Below are positions 1-9,013 of a stretch of DNA of 64,000 nt, one piece after another. The stretch is from positions 124,001-188,000 of the forward strand of contig NZ_JAWRCU010000011.1 in assembly GCF_033542235.1 (NCBI RefSeq). The letters are read 5' to 3'. Origin of the DNA: JAWRCU01 sp033542235 (GTDB lineage Bacteria; Pseudomonadota; Alphaproteobacteria; Rhizobiales; Rhizobiaceae). A program made the position numbers and the translations under genes. Position 1 is the stretch's first letter, and every line of letters begins with the position of its first letter. The notes beneath the pieces are model-generated. The model saw nothing but the letters and a program-made list of their open reading frames with translations. It was not told where the DNA came from and did not search any database.

Positions 1-1247
1 GCAAGTGCGGCGCCGATCGCCGCCGGTGGCCCATAGCCCAGCGCCCCATAGCCGGTCGCGGCGTTGAACCAGCCGCCTGGCCGGTCATGGTCGTAATAGA
101 GGTTTGCTGCATAGACCGGCTGTGTCGAATCGCCAACGATGATCGCCCCAGGGAGCGCATCGCGGATCGCCTCGAGCGCGCGGAGCTGGTGGCGCATATC
201 CGGTGTCAGCTCGGCCAGCGCAGCCTCTCTGGCCACGGCTGCGCGCGCTGGGCCGTCATTACGACCGCTCGGCGCAACCGCGGCAGCGAGCGGCAGGAGC
301 GCCTCGCCGCAATCGGCGAGAATCCCCAGCGCTGCCGGCCGGCGCTCGAGCTGCGCCTGGTCGATATCGATGCGAACGAGGCTTCGCGGCATGGTGAAGC
401 CGCCATCGCCATACATGTCGTAGTCGGTCGGGCCGAACTCGGTGCCCGCGGCGATCACCAGATCGGCCGCGTCGATCAGCGCGCGTACCGGCTTCAGGCT
501 CGGGCTTGCGGGCACGCCGAGCGGGTGGCCGTGCAGGAGCCCGCGCGCATTGGCGGTCAGCACGACAGGAGCGCCTAGCCTTTCCGCGAGATCGCGCAGC
601 GCCGGTTCGGCGCGCCTGGCGCCGCCGCCGGCCAGGATCAGCGGCCTCGATGCGGTCGCCGCCAGCCTCGCCGCCTCTTCGATCGCCTTTGGATCAGGCT
701 TGGGCGGCCCGGCGCGCACCGGCACGGCCGTCGGCATGCCGGCGTCTTTTGCCATGGCATCGAGCGGAATCTCGATGTGGACCGGCCCGGGCCGGCCGGA
801 GGCGAAAATCGTAAAGGCGCGGGCCAGCGCCTCGGCCAGCGCGCCCGGTTCGGCCACGCGCTCGGAAGACAGCGCGACGGTCGACAGCATGCCACGTTGG
901 TCGGGCAGCTCGTGGAGAAAGCCGAGGCCCTTGCCGAGCGTTGTGGTGGCGTTGACACCGGAGATCACCAGAACCGGCACCGAATCGGCGCGTGCCTGCG
1001 CCATCGCGGTGATCGTGTTGGTAAGGCCTGGGCCGGTGATGACGAAGGCGACGCCGGGTTTGCCGGACACGCGTGCGTAGCCGTCCGCCATGAAGGCTGC
1101 GCCCTGCTCGTGGCGCGGCGTGATATGGCGGATCCTCGACGTCGCGAGCCCGCGATAGAGCTCGATCGTGTGCACGCCCGGTATGCCGAAGACGGTATCG
1201 ACGCCATGCGCTTCAAGGAGCGTGATCAGTGCTTCGCCGAGGGTCAT
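1..1247 (-). CDS. ThDP-dependent decarboxylase, probably 5-guanidino-2-oxopentanoate (2-ketoarginine) decarboxylase-like; 3' end outside window
   Basis: The reading frame starts at an ATG at 1247 and runs leftwards off the window, so about 415 residues of a family usually 530-560 long are seen. The N-terminal Pyr domain carries the ThDP-activating glutamate in RHEQGAAFMADGYAR, preceded by GIPGVHTIELYRG and followed by a GPGLTN turn. The middle domain follows, and the PP domain begins before the edge. The family is acetolactate synthase/benzoylformate decarboxylase-like. The GIPGVHT N-terminus and the neighbouring amidinohydrolase and amino-acid transporter fit the AruI-type decarboxylase that acts on 2-ketoarginine in arginine transamination. 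The family is certain from sequence; the substrate is inferred. Confidence 0.8.
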   Translation of the reverse strand, partial: MTLGEALITLLEAHGVDTVFGIPGVHTIELYRGLATSRIRHITPRHEQGAAFMADGYARVSGKPGVAFVITGPGLTNTITAMAQARADSVPVLVISGVNATTTLGKGLGFLHELPDQRGMLSTVALSSERVAEPGALAEALARAFTIFASGRPGPVHIEIPLDAMAKDAGMPTAVPVRAGPPKPDPKAIEEAARLAATASRPLILAGGGARRAEPALRDLAERLGAPVVLTANARGLLHGHPLGVPASPSLKPVRALIDAADLVIAAGTEFGPTDYDMYGDGGFTMPRSLVRIDIDQAQLERRPAALGILADCGEALLPLAAAVAPSGRNDGPARAAVAREAALAELTPDMRHQLRALEAIRDALPGAIIVGDSTQPVYAANLYYDHDRPGGWFNAATGYGALGYGPPAAIGAAL

Positions 1248-1291
1248 GCAATTTGCCTCCTTGCCATAGCGGCAAGGTCGCGCCCCCTCGC

Positions 1292-1447
1292 GCCCCCCTC
1301 TGTCCTGCCGGACATCTCCCCCACGAGGGGGGAGATTGGACGGCCGCTTTTATTTCGCCAATCGCCTGCGTCGGAGATTGGCGAAACCATCGATGACAGC
1401 CAATCTCCCCCCTTGTGGGGGAGATGTCCGGCAGGACAGAGGGGGGC
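1292..1447. repeat. Large imperfect palindromic intergenic repeat
   Basis: Two arms of about 48 bases are near reverse complements: the left starts GCCCCCCTCTGTCCTGCC and the right ends GGCAGGACAGAGGGGGGC. They enclose a second, smaller inverted repeat around CGCCAATC/GATTGGCG. The element fills the gap between the decarboxylase and the amidinohydrolase genes. Such mobile palindromes are common between genes in Mesorhizobium-like genomes. Transcribed, it would fold into a long hairpin and could affect mRNA stability or read-through. Confidence 0.85.
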
Positions 1448-1478
1448 AACGTAGAGCACCGACATATCTGACAACGAT

Positions 1479-2369
1479 CTAGCCCTGCCTCAAAATCGGC
1501 CGCGTCAGACATGTCGGGCCGCCCTCGCAGGCGATGCAGAGTGCATCGGCCTCGAAGGTCTGCACCCGGCAGCCTGCCGCCTCCATGGCGGCTTTCGTTT
1601 TCGGAAAGCCGGCGACCATGATCACGTCACGCGGGCTGGTCGGCAGGACGTTGAGGCTCAGCCCGTTGCTCTCCGTGAACTCGGCGGGGTCGCCTTCGAC
1701 CAGGCCGATGCCGCGCGCCCTGAGAAGCTGGTAGAAGGCCGCCGGAAGCAGCGGCGAATGGACCAGCGCCAGGTCGTCGGCGAGCGGGCTGATCACAGAC
1801 ATCAGGTGCAGGCACGCTTCCTCGCCCATCCACAGCGGCAGGTCATAGCCGAGCACCGCGAAACCCAGGGGCTCGAGGATCGCCGCCATCTGCGCGATCC
1901 CGGACTGGTTGGTGCGCACGCCGCGGCCGATGGCCAGCGTCCTGTCGTCGATCCAGACGCAGTCGCCGCCCTCGACCTGGCCGGGATTTTCGATGCGGCC
2001 GAGAATTGGAATCCCGAGCCGTTCGTAGGCAGCCTCGTGCAACGCCGGCTCGGCGCGGCGCAGCGCCTTGCCCATGGCAAGGATGATCGCGCCGTTTTCC
2101 GTCATCAGTGACGGATCATGCGTGAACACGGAATCGGACAGCCCGTCGTCCTCGTCCGGCAGCCATTCGATCGCCGCACCCGAGGCGGCGACCAGATCGG
2201 CGAAGGCGCGATGCTGTTCAGCGGCACGCGTCGACTCGAAGCCCGCCCCGTAGTGCCATTGGCGAGGCTCCGCGCGGCGCATCGCGCCGGCGGCCGAGCG
2301 CATCAGCACGCGCTTGAGTGGCGCGGCCATGGACTGTGCGCCGAACATCCTGCCGGTCTGGATATTCAC
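1479..2369 (-). CDS. Amidinohydrolase/amidinotransferase-fold protein, DDAH/arginine deiminase-like
   Basis: The 296-residue protein has the guanidine-modifying fold: the acidic motif EGGDCVW near residue 155, TESNGLSLNVL near 235, and a C-terminal CEGGPTCLTRPI that supplies the nucleophilic cysteine. Dimethylarginine dimethylaminohydrolases and related enzymes (250-300 residues) share this layout and hydrolyse a guanidino group to an ureido or amino product through an S-alkylthiouronium intermediate. The start is GTG at 2369, preceded by GGAGGGAG at good spacing. It is transcribed away from the ABC transporter genes and towards the ThDP decarboxylase. Arginine, methylarginine or another guanidino acid are possible substrates; sequence does not decide. 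Confidence 0.82.
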   Translation of the reverse strand: MNIQTGRMFGAQSMAAPLKRVLMRSAAGAMRRAEPRQWHYGAGFESTRAAEQHRAFADLVAASGAAIEWLPDEDDGLSDSVFTHDPSLMTENGAIILAMGKALRRAEPALHEAAYERLGIPILGRIENPGQVEGGDCVWIDDRTLAIGRGVRTNQSGIAQMAAILEPLGFAVLGYDLPLWMGEEACLHLMSVISPLADDLALVHSPLLPAAFYQLLRARGIGLVEGDPAEFTESNGLSLNVLPTSPRDVIMVAGFPKTKAAMEAAGCRVQTFEADALCIACEGGPTCLTRPILRQG

Positions 2370-2596
2370 GATGCTCCCTCCTTCGCGCCCGCATGCCGAC
2401 CCGCGACTTGACCGGTTTTTCCTCCTCCCAAAGAGGGCAGCCAGCCAGGCTCCGCGAGGCCACGAACGGCGCCGAGCCTACGCGACGTCGCGGCCGGCTA
2501 CTAGCCGCATTGCGACGAAAGCCGCCGCCGCCGAGGTTGACGGAGGCTCGTCTGACGGTTCATGTTGGCCGGCGTGGGAGTGAGTATGACAGGGTG

Positions 2597-3448
2597 ATGA
2601 CGAGCGCGGAGCTGGACGCGGGCGACGCCGTCCAAAGCCGGAACGGTGAACAAACACGCGCCCCCGGCTACGGTCGCAATGAAGCGGCCGAGGCGATCCA
2701 TGTCGAGAACCTGCACAAGAAATTCGGCCAGCTCCATGTGCTGAAGGGCGTCTCGCTTTCGGCGCGCGATGGCGACGTGGTCGCCATCATCGGCGGCTCG
2801 GGCTCGGGCAAGTCGACGCTGTTGCGCTGCATCAACTGCCTCGAGAACCCGACCAGCGGCATCATCCGGGTGAACGGCGAGGAGATCAAACTGAAGGCCG
2901 ACAGCCACGGCCACACCCATCCCGCGGACCGCCGCCAGATCGAGCGCATTCGCTCGCGGCTCGGCATGGTGTTCCAGAACTTTAACCTCTGGAGCCACAT
3001 GACCCTCCTCGAGAATGTGATCGAGGTTCCGGTGCATGTGCTCGGCGTCAAGCGCGACGAGGCGGTCGCCGCCGCCGAGAAGCTGCTTGCCCGGGTCGGG
3101 CTTTCCGACAAGCGCGACGTTTATCCCGCATTTCTTTCAGGCGGTCAGCAGCAGCGCGGAGCGATCGCCCGCGCGCTCGCAATCCAGCCGCGGGTCATGC
3201 TGTTCGACGAGCCAACCTCCGCCCTCGACCCCGAGCTGGTCGGTGAGGTGCTGAGGGTGATCGCCGACCTGGCGCGCGAGGGGCGCACCATGATCCTGGT
3301 TACCCATGAGATGAAATTCGCGCGCGAGGTCGCGAGCCACGTCGTCTACCTCTACAACGGGCTGGTCGAGGAAGAGGGACCGCCCGACCAGATTTTCGGC
3401 GCGCCGAAGTCGGAGCGCCTGAAGCAGTTTCTGCGCAATGTTGGATGA
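2597..3448 (+). CDS. Polar amino-acid ABC transporter, ATP-binding subunit (HisP/OccP/ArtP type)
   Basis: This 283-residue ATPase energises the importer encoded by the next three genes. Walker A is GGSGSGKST, the signature is LSGGQQQRGAIARAL, Walker B is VMLFDEPTSALD, and the switch histidine lies in VTHEMKF. The HTHP insertion after the Q-loop region is typical of the HisP/OccP/NocP group that imports basic amino acids and opines. The frame stays open upstream to 2318, but homology begins after the ATG at 2597, so that start is used; a GTG lies directly before it. About 230 bases separate it from the divergent amidinohydrolase, leaving room for a shared control region. Confidence 0.93.
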   Translation: MTSAELDAGDAVQSRNGEQTRAPGYGRNEAAEAIHVENLHKKFGQLHVLKGVSLSARDGDVVAIIGGSGSGKSTLLRCINCLENPTSGIIRVNGEEIKLKADSHGHTHPADRRQIERIRSRLGMVFQNFNLWSHMTLLENVIEVPVHVLGVKRDEAVAAAEKLLARVGLSDKRDVYPAFLSGGQQQRGAIARALAIQPRVMLFDEPTSALDPELVGEVLRVIADLAREGRTMILVTHEMKFAREVASHVVYLYNGLVEEEGPPDQIFGAPKSERLKQFLRNVG

Positions 3449-3499
3449 TTGCGCAGCAAAAGTCGGGAACGATCAATCAAAAAAGGGAGAAGTGAACTG

Positions 3500-4294
3500 A
3501 TGAGAACAATTCTGAAGACGGCCCTCGTGGCCGCCGCGATCGCGCTTTCCGGCGCGTATGCGGCGAGCGCCGAACAGATCAAGGTCGGCTTCTCGCCCGA
3601 AGCCTACCCGCCCTTCTACCAGCAGGACGCATCGGGCAATTGGGGCGGCTGGGAGGTCGAGATCGTCAATGCGATCTGTGCCGAAGCGAAGGTCGAATGC
3701 GTGCTGACGCCGATTCCCTGGGACGGGCTGATCCCGGCGCTTAAGACCAAGAAGATCGATGCGATCATGAACTCGATGTCGATCACCGACGAGCGCAAGA
3801 AGGAAATCGACTTTTCGGACAAGTACTATAACACGCCGACTGCGGTCATCGGCGCGAAGGACCAGAAGTTCGATGCGACGCCCGAGGGGCTGAAAGGCAA
3901 GGTGGTCGGCGTGCAGGTGTCGACTGTGCATGCCGCCTACGCCAAGAAGCACTTCAAGGATGCCGCCGAGATCAAGGAATACCAGACTCAGGACGAGGCC
4001 AACCAGGACCTCGTTGCCGGCCGCATCGACGCTACCCAGGCCGACTCGATCGCCCTCGATGCTTTCCTGAAATCCGACGACGGCAAGGCCTGCTGCGACC
4101 TCAAAGGCTATGTCGCGCCCGATCTCGAAGTCCTCGGCCCCGGAGTGGGCGCAGGTGTACGCAAGGACGACGCGGCGCTGAAAGACAAGATCAACGCCGG
4201 CATCAAGGCCATCCGCGCCAATGGCAAATATGCCGAGATCACCAAGAAGTACTTCGACTTCGACATCTACGGCGACGAGAAGCAGACCAACTGA
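3500..4294 (+). CDS. Polar amino-acid ABC transporter, periplasmic substrate-binding protein
   Basis: The protein has 264 residues with an N-terminal Sec signal (MRTILKTALVAAAIALS, cleavage near ASA-EQ). The mature part is a cluster-F solute-binding protein of the ArgT/HisJ/OccT group: GFSPEAYPPFYQQ, then WGGWEVEIVNAIC, IPWDGLIPALKTKKIDAIMNSMSIT and a C-terminal NGKYAEITKKYF. An in-frame TTG at 3449 exists, but the ATG at 3500 sits behind AAAAGGGAGAAG and starts a proper signal peptide. Genes on both sides handle guanidino compounds, so arginine, an opine or a related cation is a sensible ligand. That is inferred, not shown. Confidence 0.92.
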   Translation: MRTILKTALVAAAIALSGAYAASAEQIKVGFSPEAYPPFYQQDASGNWGGWEVEIVNAICAEAKVECVLTPIPWDGLIPALKTKKIDAIMNSMSITDERKKEIDFSDKYYNTPTAVIGAKDQKFDATPEGLKGKVVGVQVSTVHAAYAKKHFKDAAEIKEYQTQDEANQDLVAGRIDATQADSIALDAFLKSDDGKACCDLKGYVAPDLEVLGPGVGAGVRKDDAALKDKINAGIKAIRANGKYAEITKKYFDFDIYGDEKQTN

Positions 4295-4350
4295 CGCTCT
4301 TGCCGGGCCGTCGCCTCAGGTGCGGCGGCCCGATTCGCCACGGAACAGCC

Positions 4351-5124
4351 TTGATCCAAGCGCGGGGGAGTGACCTGCACGATATCCTTGCTGCCGTTTT
4401 CGGTGCCAGCTCGCTGGAGCTGCTGGCGCTCGAGCCGCCGGGCAGAGGCGCCAGCCTTCTTTATGGGTTCGCGACTTCCGTAACCATCGCAATCGGCGCA
4501 TTCGGACTGGGCGTGCTGATCGGCATCGGCGGGGCCTATGGCAAGCTCTATGGCAATGCCGTCCTTCGGGATCTGCTCGAAGTGTACACGACACTGATTC
4601 GCGCCGTGCCGGAGCTGATCTGGATTTTGCTGCTTTATTACGCAGGGACAGACCTCATCAACCAGCTGGTCACGGCTCTGGGCTATGGCGCGATCGATAT
4701 CAACGGCTTCATCGCCGGCATGTGCGTTCTCGGGGTCGTGCAGGGCGCCTATTCGACCGAAGTGCTGCGTGGCGCGATCCTGGCGATCCCGCAGGGACAG
4801 ATAGAGGCCGCCCGCGCCTACGGCATGTCCCCAAGCCTGCTGCTTCGCCGCATCACGCTGCCGGCCATGATCCCCTATGCGATTCCCGGCCTTGCCAATC
4901 TCTGGCTGATTGCCACCAAGGACACGGCGCTGCTGGCGATCGTCGGCTTCAACGAGCTCACTCAGGTCACGCGCAACGCAGGAGCGAGCACCAAGGCCTA
5001 TTTCACCTTCTTCACCGCCGCCGGCGTATTGTATCTGATGCTCACGCTCGCCTCGAACCTCATCATCGCGCGCATCGAGCGCTGGGCGCGGCGCGGCATG
5101 CCATCCGTAGCCGGAGGGCTTTGA
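4351..5124 (+). CDS. Polar amino-acid ABC transporter permease 1 (HisQ/ArtQ type)
   Basis: An inner-membrane permease of the His/Glu/Gln family with about five hydrophobic segments. The EAA loop, which contacts the ATPase, reads GQIEAARAYGMSPSLLLRRITLPAMIP. The start is uncertain: no ATG lies at the expected place. TTG codons at 4300 and 4351 are in frame, and 4351 is chosen as closer to the usual family start. The stop overlaps the start of permease 2 by one base (TGATG), which indicates translational coupling. The annotated length from 4351 is 257 residues, normal for HisQ-type subunits. Confidence 0.88.
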   Translation: MIQARGSDLHDILAAVFGASSLELLALEPPGRGASLLYGFATSVTIAIGAFGLGVLIGIGGAYGKLYGNAVLRDLLEVYTTLIRAVPELIWILLLYYAGTDLINQLVTALGYGAIDINGFIAGMCVLGVVQGAYSTEVLRGAILAIPQGQIEAARAYGMSPSLLLRRITLPAMIPYAIPGLANLWLIATKDTALLAIVGFNELTQVTRNAGASTKAYFTFFTAAGVLYLMLTLASNLIIARIERWARRGMPSVAGGL

Positions 5125-5936
5125 TGGCAGAGATCGCCTTCATCAACAGGACGAGACGGCAGCGCGTGTTCGGCTGGCTGCAGCCGCATCGCATCGTCCT
5201 TATCCTGATCGCCCTCGCCCTCGTGGTGCTGTGTGCTTACTACATGCGCTGGGACTGGCTGCCGAACTATGCAGATCTCGCGGTCCAGGGCATCTGGCGA
5301 ACGATCTGGCTGCTGCTCGTGACAACGGTGCTCGGCCTCGCCCTGGCGATCCCGCTCGGCTTCTGGCAGGCGGCAGGCCCGCGCTGGCTCGGCGTGCCCG
5401 CCAAGGTTTTCTGCACCGTAATCCGCGGCACGCCGCTGCTCCTGCAGCTCTGGCTGCTCTATTTCGGGCTGGGTTCCCTCTTTCCGCAGTTTCCCTGGAT
5501 CCGCGAATCCTTCCTGTGGCCGTATCTGCGCCAGGCCTGGCCGTATGGCGTGCTGGCGCTGACGCTTTCCTATGCCGGCTATGAGGGCGAGGTGATGCGC
5601 GGCGCCTTTGCCGGCGTCCCGAAGGGGCAATTGGAGGCGGCGCGGGCCTTCGGCATGAGCAGCTGGAAGCTCTTCCGGCGCATCTGGCTGCCGCAGGCCC
5701 TCCATCGCGCCCTGCCGACCCTTGCCGGCGAAACCGTGCTTCAGCTCAAGGCAACCCCGCTGGTGGCGACGATCACGATGGTCGACATCTATTCCGTCGC
5801 CTCGCGGGTCCGCCAGGAAACCTTCATCACCTATGAGCCGCTGCTGCTGCTCGCGCTCGTCTATCTCACGATTACCGGCATACTCGTGTTCCTGTTCCGC
5901 AGGCTGGAAGCGCGCATTCCGGTCAGGCTCGGATAG
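5124..5936 (+). CDS. Polar amino-acid ABC transporter permease 2 (HisM/ArtM type)
   Basis: This is the second membrane subunit, 270 residues, and would pair with the preceding permease as a heterodimer. It has an N-terminal cytoplasmic tail, a first membrane segment near residues 24-42, the VIRGTPLLLQLWLLYFGL segment typical of the family, and an EAA loop GQLEAARAFGMSSWKLFRRIWLPQAL. The ATG overlaps the stop of the upstream permease by one base. The next gene starts nine bases after its stop, so the dehydrogenase is very likely in the same transcript. Confidence 0.92.
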   Translation: MAEIAFINRTRRQRVFGWLQPHRIVLILIALALVVLCAYYMRWDWLPNYADLAVQGIWRTIWLLLVTTVLGLALAIPLGFWQAAGPRWLGVPAKVFCTVIRGTPLLLQLWLLYFGLGSLFPQFPWIRESFLWPYLRQAWPYGVLALTLSYAGYEGEVMRGAFAGVPKGQLEAARAFGMSSWKLFRRIWLPQALHRALPTLAGETVLQLKATPLVATITMVDIYSVASRVRQETFITYEPLLLLALVYLTITGILVFLFRRLEARIPVRLG

Positions 5937-5945
5937 GAGAGGGGA

Positions 5946-6947
5946 ATGCCTGATATCGTAAGGATGACGCTCGACGAGGCGACCACGCTCTGCGAACGCA
6001 GTGCCATCGCCGCCGGCGCAAGCCCTGAGGTCGCGCTTTCGCTCGCCCGCTCGGCCGTTGCCGCGGAGGCGGACGGGCAGGCCGCGCTCGGCGTATCTCA
6101 TTTCATCGATTATCTCGACGCGCTGAAGGCGGGCCGCATGGACGGCGGTGCCGTGCCCGAGATCACGCAACCGGCGCCGGCGATCATCCTCTCCGATGCC
6201 AAGGGCGGGGCGGCCCATCCTGGTTTCGACGCGGCTTTTGAGAAGCTTGTCGAGACGGCAAACACCTTCGGCATCGCGTTCTTCACGCAGAGGAACGCCT
6301 ACACCTGCGGTGCGCTCGGCTATTTCGTCGGACGGCTCGCCGCGCGCGGGCTGGCGGGACTAGCCGCGACCAACGGCCCGCCGCTTCTTGCGGGCTCAGG
6401 CTCGACCAAGCCAGTCTACTGCACCAACCCGATGGCCTTTGCAGCCCCCGTCGCCAGCGGACCGCCGCTTGTGATCGACCAATCGTCGAGCGCGACGGCC
6501 TTTGTCAGCCTCCGGGCCGCCGCAAAGAGGGGCGAGACAATACCGGCGGGTTGGGCAATCGACGCCGAGGGCCGCCCGACGACCGATCCTTTCGCTGCAA
6601 TGAAGGGCGCCCTGCTTGCATTCGGCGGCGGGCGCGGCGCCAATATCGCACTGATGGTCGAGGTGCTCGCGGCCGGTTTCAACGGCGCCAACTGGTCGCT
6701 CGACGCGCCGTCCTTCGATGCGGGTGCCGAAGGTCCCGGCACGGGCATGACGGTGATCGCCATCGCGCCGCGCCTGATCGATCCGGATTTCGAGGCAAGG
6801 CTTGCCCGGCAGATCGAGCGGTTGTCCGGCGAGTACGGCGTTCACATTCCCGGCCGCGCCAAGGCCAACGCGCGGGAGCGGCTGCTACGGGAAGGCCTTG
6901 AGATCCCGCGCGCAGTCCACGACCGGATTGCCGGTGTTAAGTCCTGA
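5946..6947 (+). CDS. Ldh2/malate-dehydrogenase family NAD(P)H oxidoreductase (YbiC/DpkA-like)
   Basis: The 333-residue protein belongs to the Ldh2 family (malate/L-lactate, ureidoglycolate and Delta1-piperideine-2-carboxylate/pyrroline-2-carboxylate reductases), which has its own NAD(P)H-binding fold. Visible blocks are VAAEADGQAALGVSHFIDYL, TNGPPLLAGSGSTKPVYCTNPMAFA, and a C-terminal VHIPGRAKANARER. It starts nine bases after the permease, with AGGAGAGGGGA as ribosome site. As the last gene of a basic amino-acid import operon opposite a 2-ketoarginine-type decarboxylase, reduction of a 2-oxo or cyclic imino acid made from a guanidino amino acid is plausible. The exact substrate is unknown. 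Confidence 0.82.
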   Translation: MPDIVRMTLDEATTLCERSAIAAGASPEVALSLARSAVAAEADGQAALGVSHFIDYLDALKAGRMDGGAVPEITQPAPAIILSDAKGGAAHPGFDAAFEKLVETANTFGIAFFTQRNAYTCGALGYFVGRLAARGLAGLAATNGPPLLAGSGSTKPVYCTNPMAFAAPVASGPPLVIDQSSSATAFVSLRAAAKRGETIPAGWAIDAEGRPTTDPFAAMKGALLAFGGGRGANIALMVEVLAAGFNGANWSLDAPSFDAGAEGPGTGMTVIAIAPRLIDPDFEARLARQIERLSGEYGVHIPGRAKANARERLLREGLEIPRAVHDRIAGVKS

Positions 6948-7026
6948 TCTCGCAGCTCCCGGGCGGCAGTTGATTTCGCTTCGAGACGTTCGGCGGCGAT
7001 GACGCCACACAAGCCAACGACGCTTC

Positions 7027-7935
7027 TTAGTCCCCTCGCGGCTTTCCCTTCATACCGCCTTTCAGGCGACGGACGGCGGTCTCGATCGGCCTGACGCTGC
7101 GGATCACGGGCCTTAGGCCGCCGAAGAAGTTCTTGATCGACCGATTGACCCGCATCATCGAGATCAGCTTGTCGATCTCCATATTGGCGCCCTCGAGGCG
7201 CTCGGAGAGGATTTCGGCTGCCGCAAGCGAGATGTCCGCCTCCGTGATTTCGGGGAACCGCTTGGTCAGCGCAGCATAGGAAGACGGGTGCTCGGCGTTC
7301 GCAATCGTCAGCCGGCCGGAGCGTACCAGCAGGCGCTGCACCGTCTGCTCGAACGTCCAATCGTGGATGTGGAATATCTGCAGGCGATCGCTGCGCTTGC
7401 CGGAAAAGCCAGCCAACACGGTTTTCCTGTCCGGAACGAGCTCGCAGAGCCAGACCGCAAGCGCAAATCCGGTGCTGGGCAGATGGTCGGAGGGGTAGAA
7501 ATCCCGGAAATGATCGGTCAAATCGAGCAGGCCGGCCGGGACGCTGCCGAAGGCGCTTGCTGGGGTGACCTTTTCCTCCGAGCCCGCACGGATGGACAGG
7601 ATCCCGAGGAAACGGTCCGCAGGAAAATAGCTTACGACATCACCCAACTCGCCGCGATTGAGGATTTTGACGCCGGCGGTGCCGCTTCGGACTGCAAGCA
7701 GGGCATGGCCATCGAAGGGTCGCTTGAGAACCTTGTAGACCTTGTTGAAAAAGACGAACAGCGCATCGCGCGGCAGCGCTGCGCGCAGCGCCTCGATATC
7801 GACCTCGTCGCTGTTGGCGACCAGCACAATCGTCGAGTAGGAAGCAAAGAACGACCGCCAGTCCTCGGTCGTCGAAAGCCCTGCAGTCGCGCCCGCCGAC
7901 GGCTTCGCCGCTCCAACTGGGCTGTCGAGGGGCAT
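7027..7935 (-). CDS. Putative glycosyltransferase with GT29 (sialyltransferase)-like motifs
   Basis: This 302-residue soluble protein shows three spaced motifs recalling eukaryotic-type sialyltransferases: IVLVANS near 36-42 (cf. the VVGNS start of the L-motif), LPSTGFALAVWLCE near 152-165 (cf. the PSTG S-motif) followed by VLAGFSGK, and HDWTFEQ near 191-197 (cf. the VS-motif histidine and glutamate). The C-terminus is basic and may touch the membrane. It lies 10 bases downstream of a GT8-like gene on the same strand, so both probably decorate the same cell-surface glycan. The GT29 link rests on motif order alone and needs a profile search. Confidence 0.5.
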   Translation of the reverse strand: MPLDSPVGAAKPSAGATAGLSTTEDWRSFFASYSTIVLVANSDEVDIEALRAALPRDALFVFFNKVYKVLKRPFDGHALLAVRSGTAGVKILNRGELGDVVSYFPADRFLGILSIRAGSEEKVTPASAFGSVPAGLLDLTDHFRDFYPSDHLPSTGFALAVWLCELVPDRKTVLAGFSGKRSDRLQIFHIHDWTFEQTVQRLLVRSGRLTIANAEHPSSYAALTKRFPEITEADISLAAAEILSERLEGANMEIDKLISMMRVNRSIKNFFGGLRPVIRSVRPIETAVRRLKGGMKGKPRGD

Positions 7936-7945
7936 CTTGGAATAC

Positions 7946-8644
7946 CTATCCCTTGGGCTCGCGCTGGGTCACATGCAGCGTGCGCTCGCGCATTGCGAAC
8001 CATTCATCCGCATAGTCGTCGTCACGGTATTCGTTGAAATACGGCCCGCCATCCGTGAAATGCACCATCTTGGCATCCGGCCTGTAGTCGTATTCGTTGA
8101 CCAGGTAGTTCCATGTGACCGGCAACTCGCCGATATGGTCATCGCTGTCCAGCCACTTGAACTGATGGAGCTGCAGGCCGGTGGCGGTATTGACATAGTC
8201 CGGCGAAAGGGCACGGCACTTGGCGTTGTTGAACAGCATCACGCTCGACCAGTTCTTCTTTTCGTATTTGGTCTGGACCTGGCCGAGAAACTTCTGCTCG
8301 ATCTTCGGCACGTAGTCGTGCTTCACGCACATGACGGCATAGCGGTCGTCGCGCAGGGCCCATAGTTCGGCGATATCGGCGCGCGCCAGCATGTCGCAAT
8401 CCATGAAGAGGCTCCAGCCTTCATAGGAGCTGAGGTATGGCACCAAAAACCGCGAAAAGGAGAATTCGGTCGACTGCAGCGCATTGCGCTCGCGCGTGAA
8501 GAGACCGTCGAGATGGCCGAGCACGATCGGCGAAAACATCACCGGCATCGATGAATGCTCGATGATGCTCTGCGCGAGCACGTGATAGGCCACGACTTCC
8601 TTGGAATCGAAGCCGACGAAAATACGTGCGATCGTATCGGTCAT
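7946..8644 (-). CDS. GT8-like glycosyltransferase
   Basis: The protein has 232 residues. It opens with RIFVGFDSKEVVAYHVLAQSI and carries FSRFLVPYLSSYEGWSLFMDCDMLARAD, where the D-x-D motif (DCD, near residue 83) would bind the metal and nucleotide-sugar. Later come NWSSVMLFNN and LPVTWNYLVNEYD, the usual GT8-type acceptor-side blocks. It is the first gene of a two-gene unit with the GT29-like gene. No signal peptide is seen, so it acts in the cytoplasm on a nucleotide sugar. The acceptor is unknown. Confidence 0.78.
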   Translation of the reverse strand: MTDTIARIFVGFDSKEVVAYHVLAQSIIEHSSMPVMFSPIVLGHLDGLFTRERNALQSTEFSFSRFLVPYLSSYEGWSLFMDCDMLARADIAELWALRDDRYAVMCVKHDYVPKIEQKFLGQVQTKYEKKNWSSVMLFNNAKCRALSPDYVNTATGLQLHQFKWLDSDDHIGELPVTWNYLVNEYDYRPDAKMVHFTDGGPYFNEYRDDDYADEWFAMRERTLHVTQREPKG

Positions 8645-9013
8645 TATTCGTTCGTCCCCCGCCCAACCCTGATGTTGGTGGGCTCGATGCCCGATCTCAA
8701 TGAGATCGTTGCCGGCGGTCCTCTCTCCGGTCCCGACCCTTCGTGCTCCCCTCTCGGCGGCACTTCGGGAAGGGCAAAGCGCACTCGCTTCGCTGCGGTT
8801 AACTAAGTGACGTGTGCTACATTAGGAAACGAACTCAGACAAGGGTGCCAGGCTTCGGCTCCACAAGCTACTCCCATCCGGATGCATGTCTCCTCCTTGG
8901 CATCTGACCGCTCCCGGTTCGGCATCGTTCCCGGACGGGATCATAATCCCGCCCCGCTTCGGATATAGTCGCGCGCCACAAGCTGCCGGCCGGGGATTCC
9001 CAGGAGAGTCGGG
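8645..9013. other. Intergenic region between divergent glycan genes
   Basis: These 369 bases separate the leftward GT8-like gene from the rightward acyltransferase and must hold both promoters. I see no convincing gene, repeat or strong promoter box. The only clear element is the CAGGAGAG ribosome site at about 9001-9008 in front of the acyltransferase start. Confidence 0.6.

Noticed and set aside
2318..2596. Longer N-terminus for the ABC ATPase
   Set aside because: The first 93 residues are Arg-rich without homology; ATPase homology starts after the ATG at 2597.
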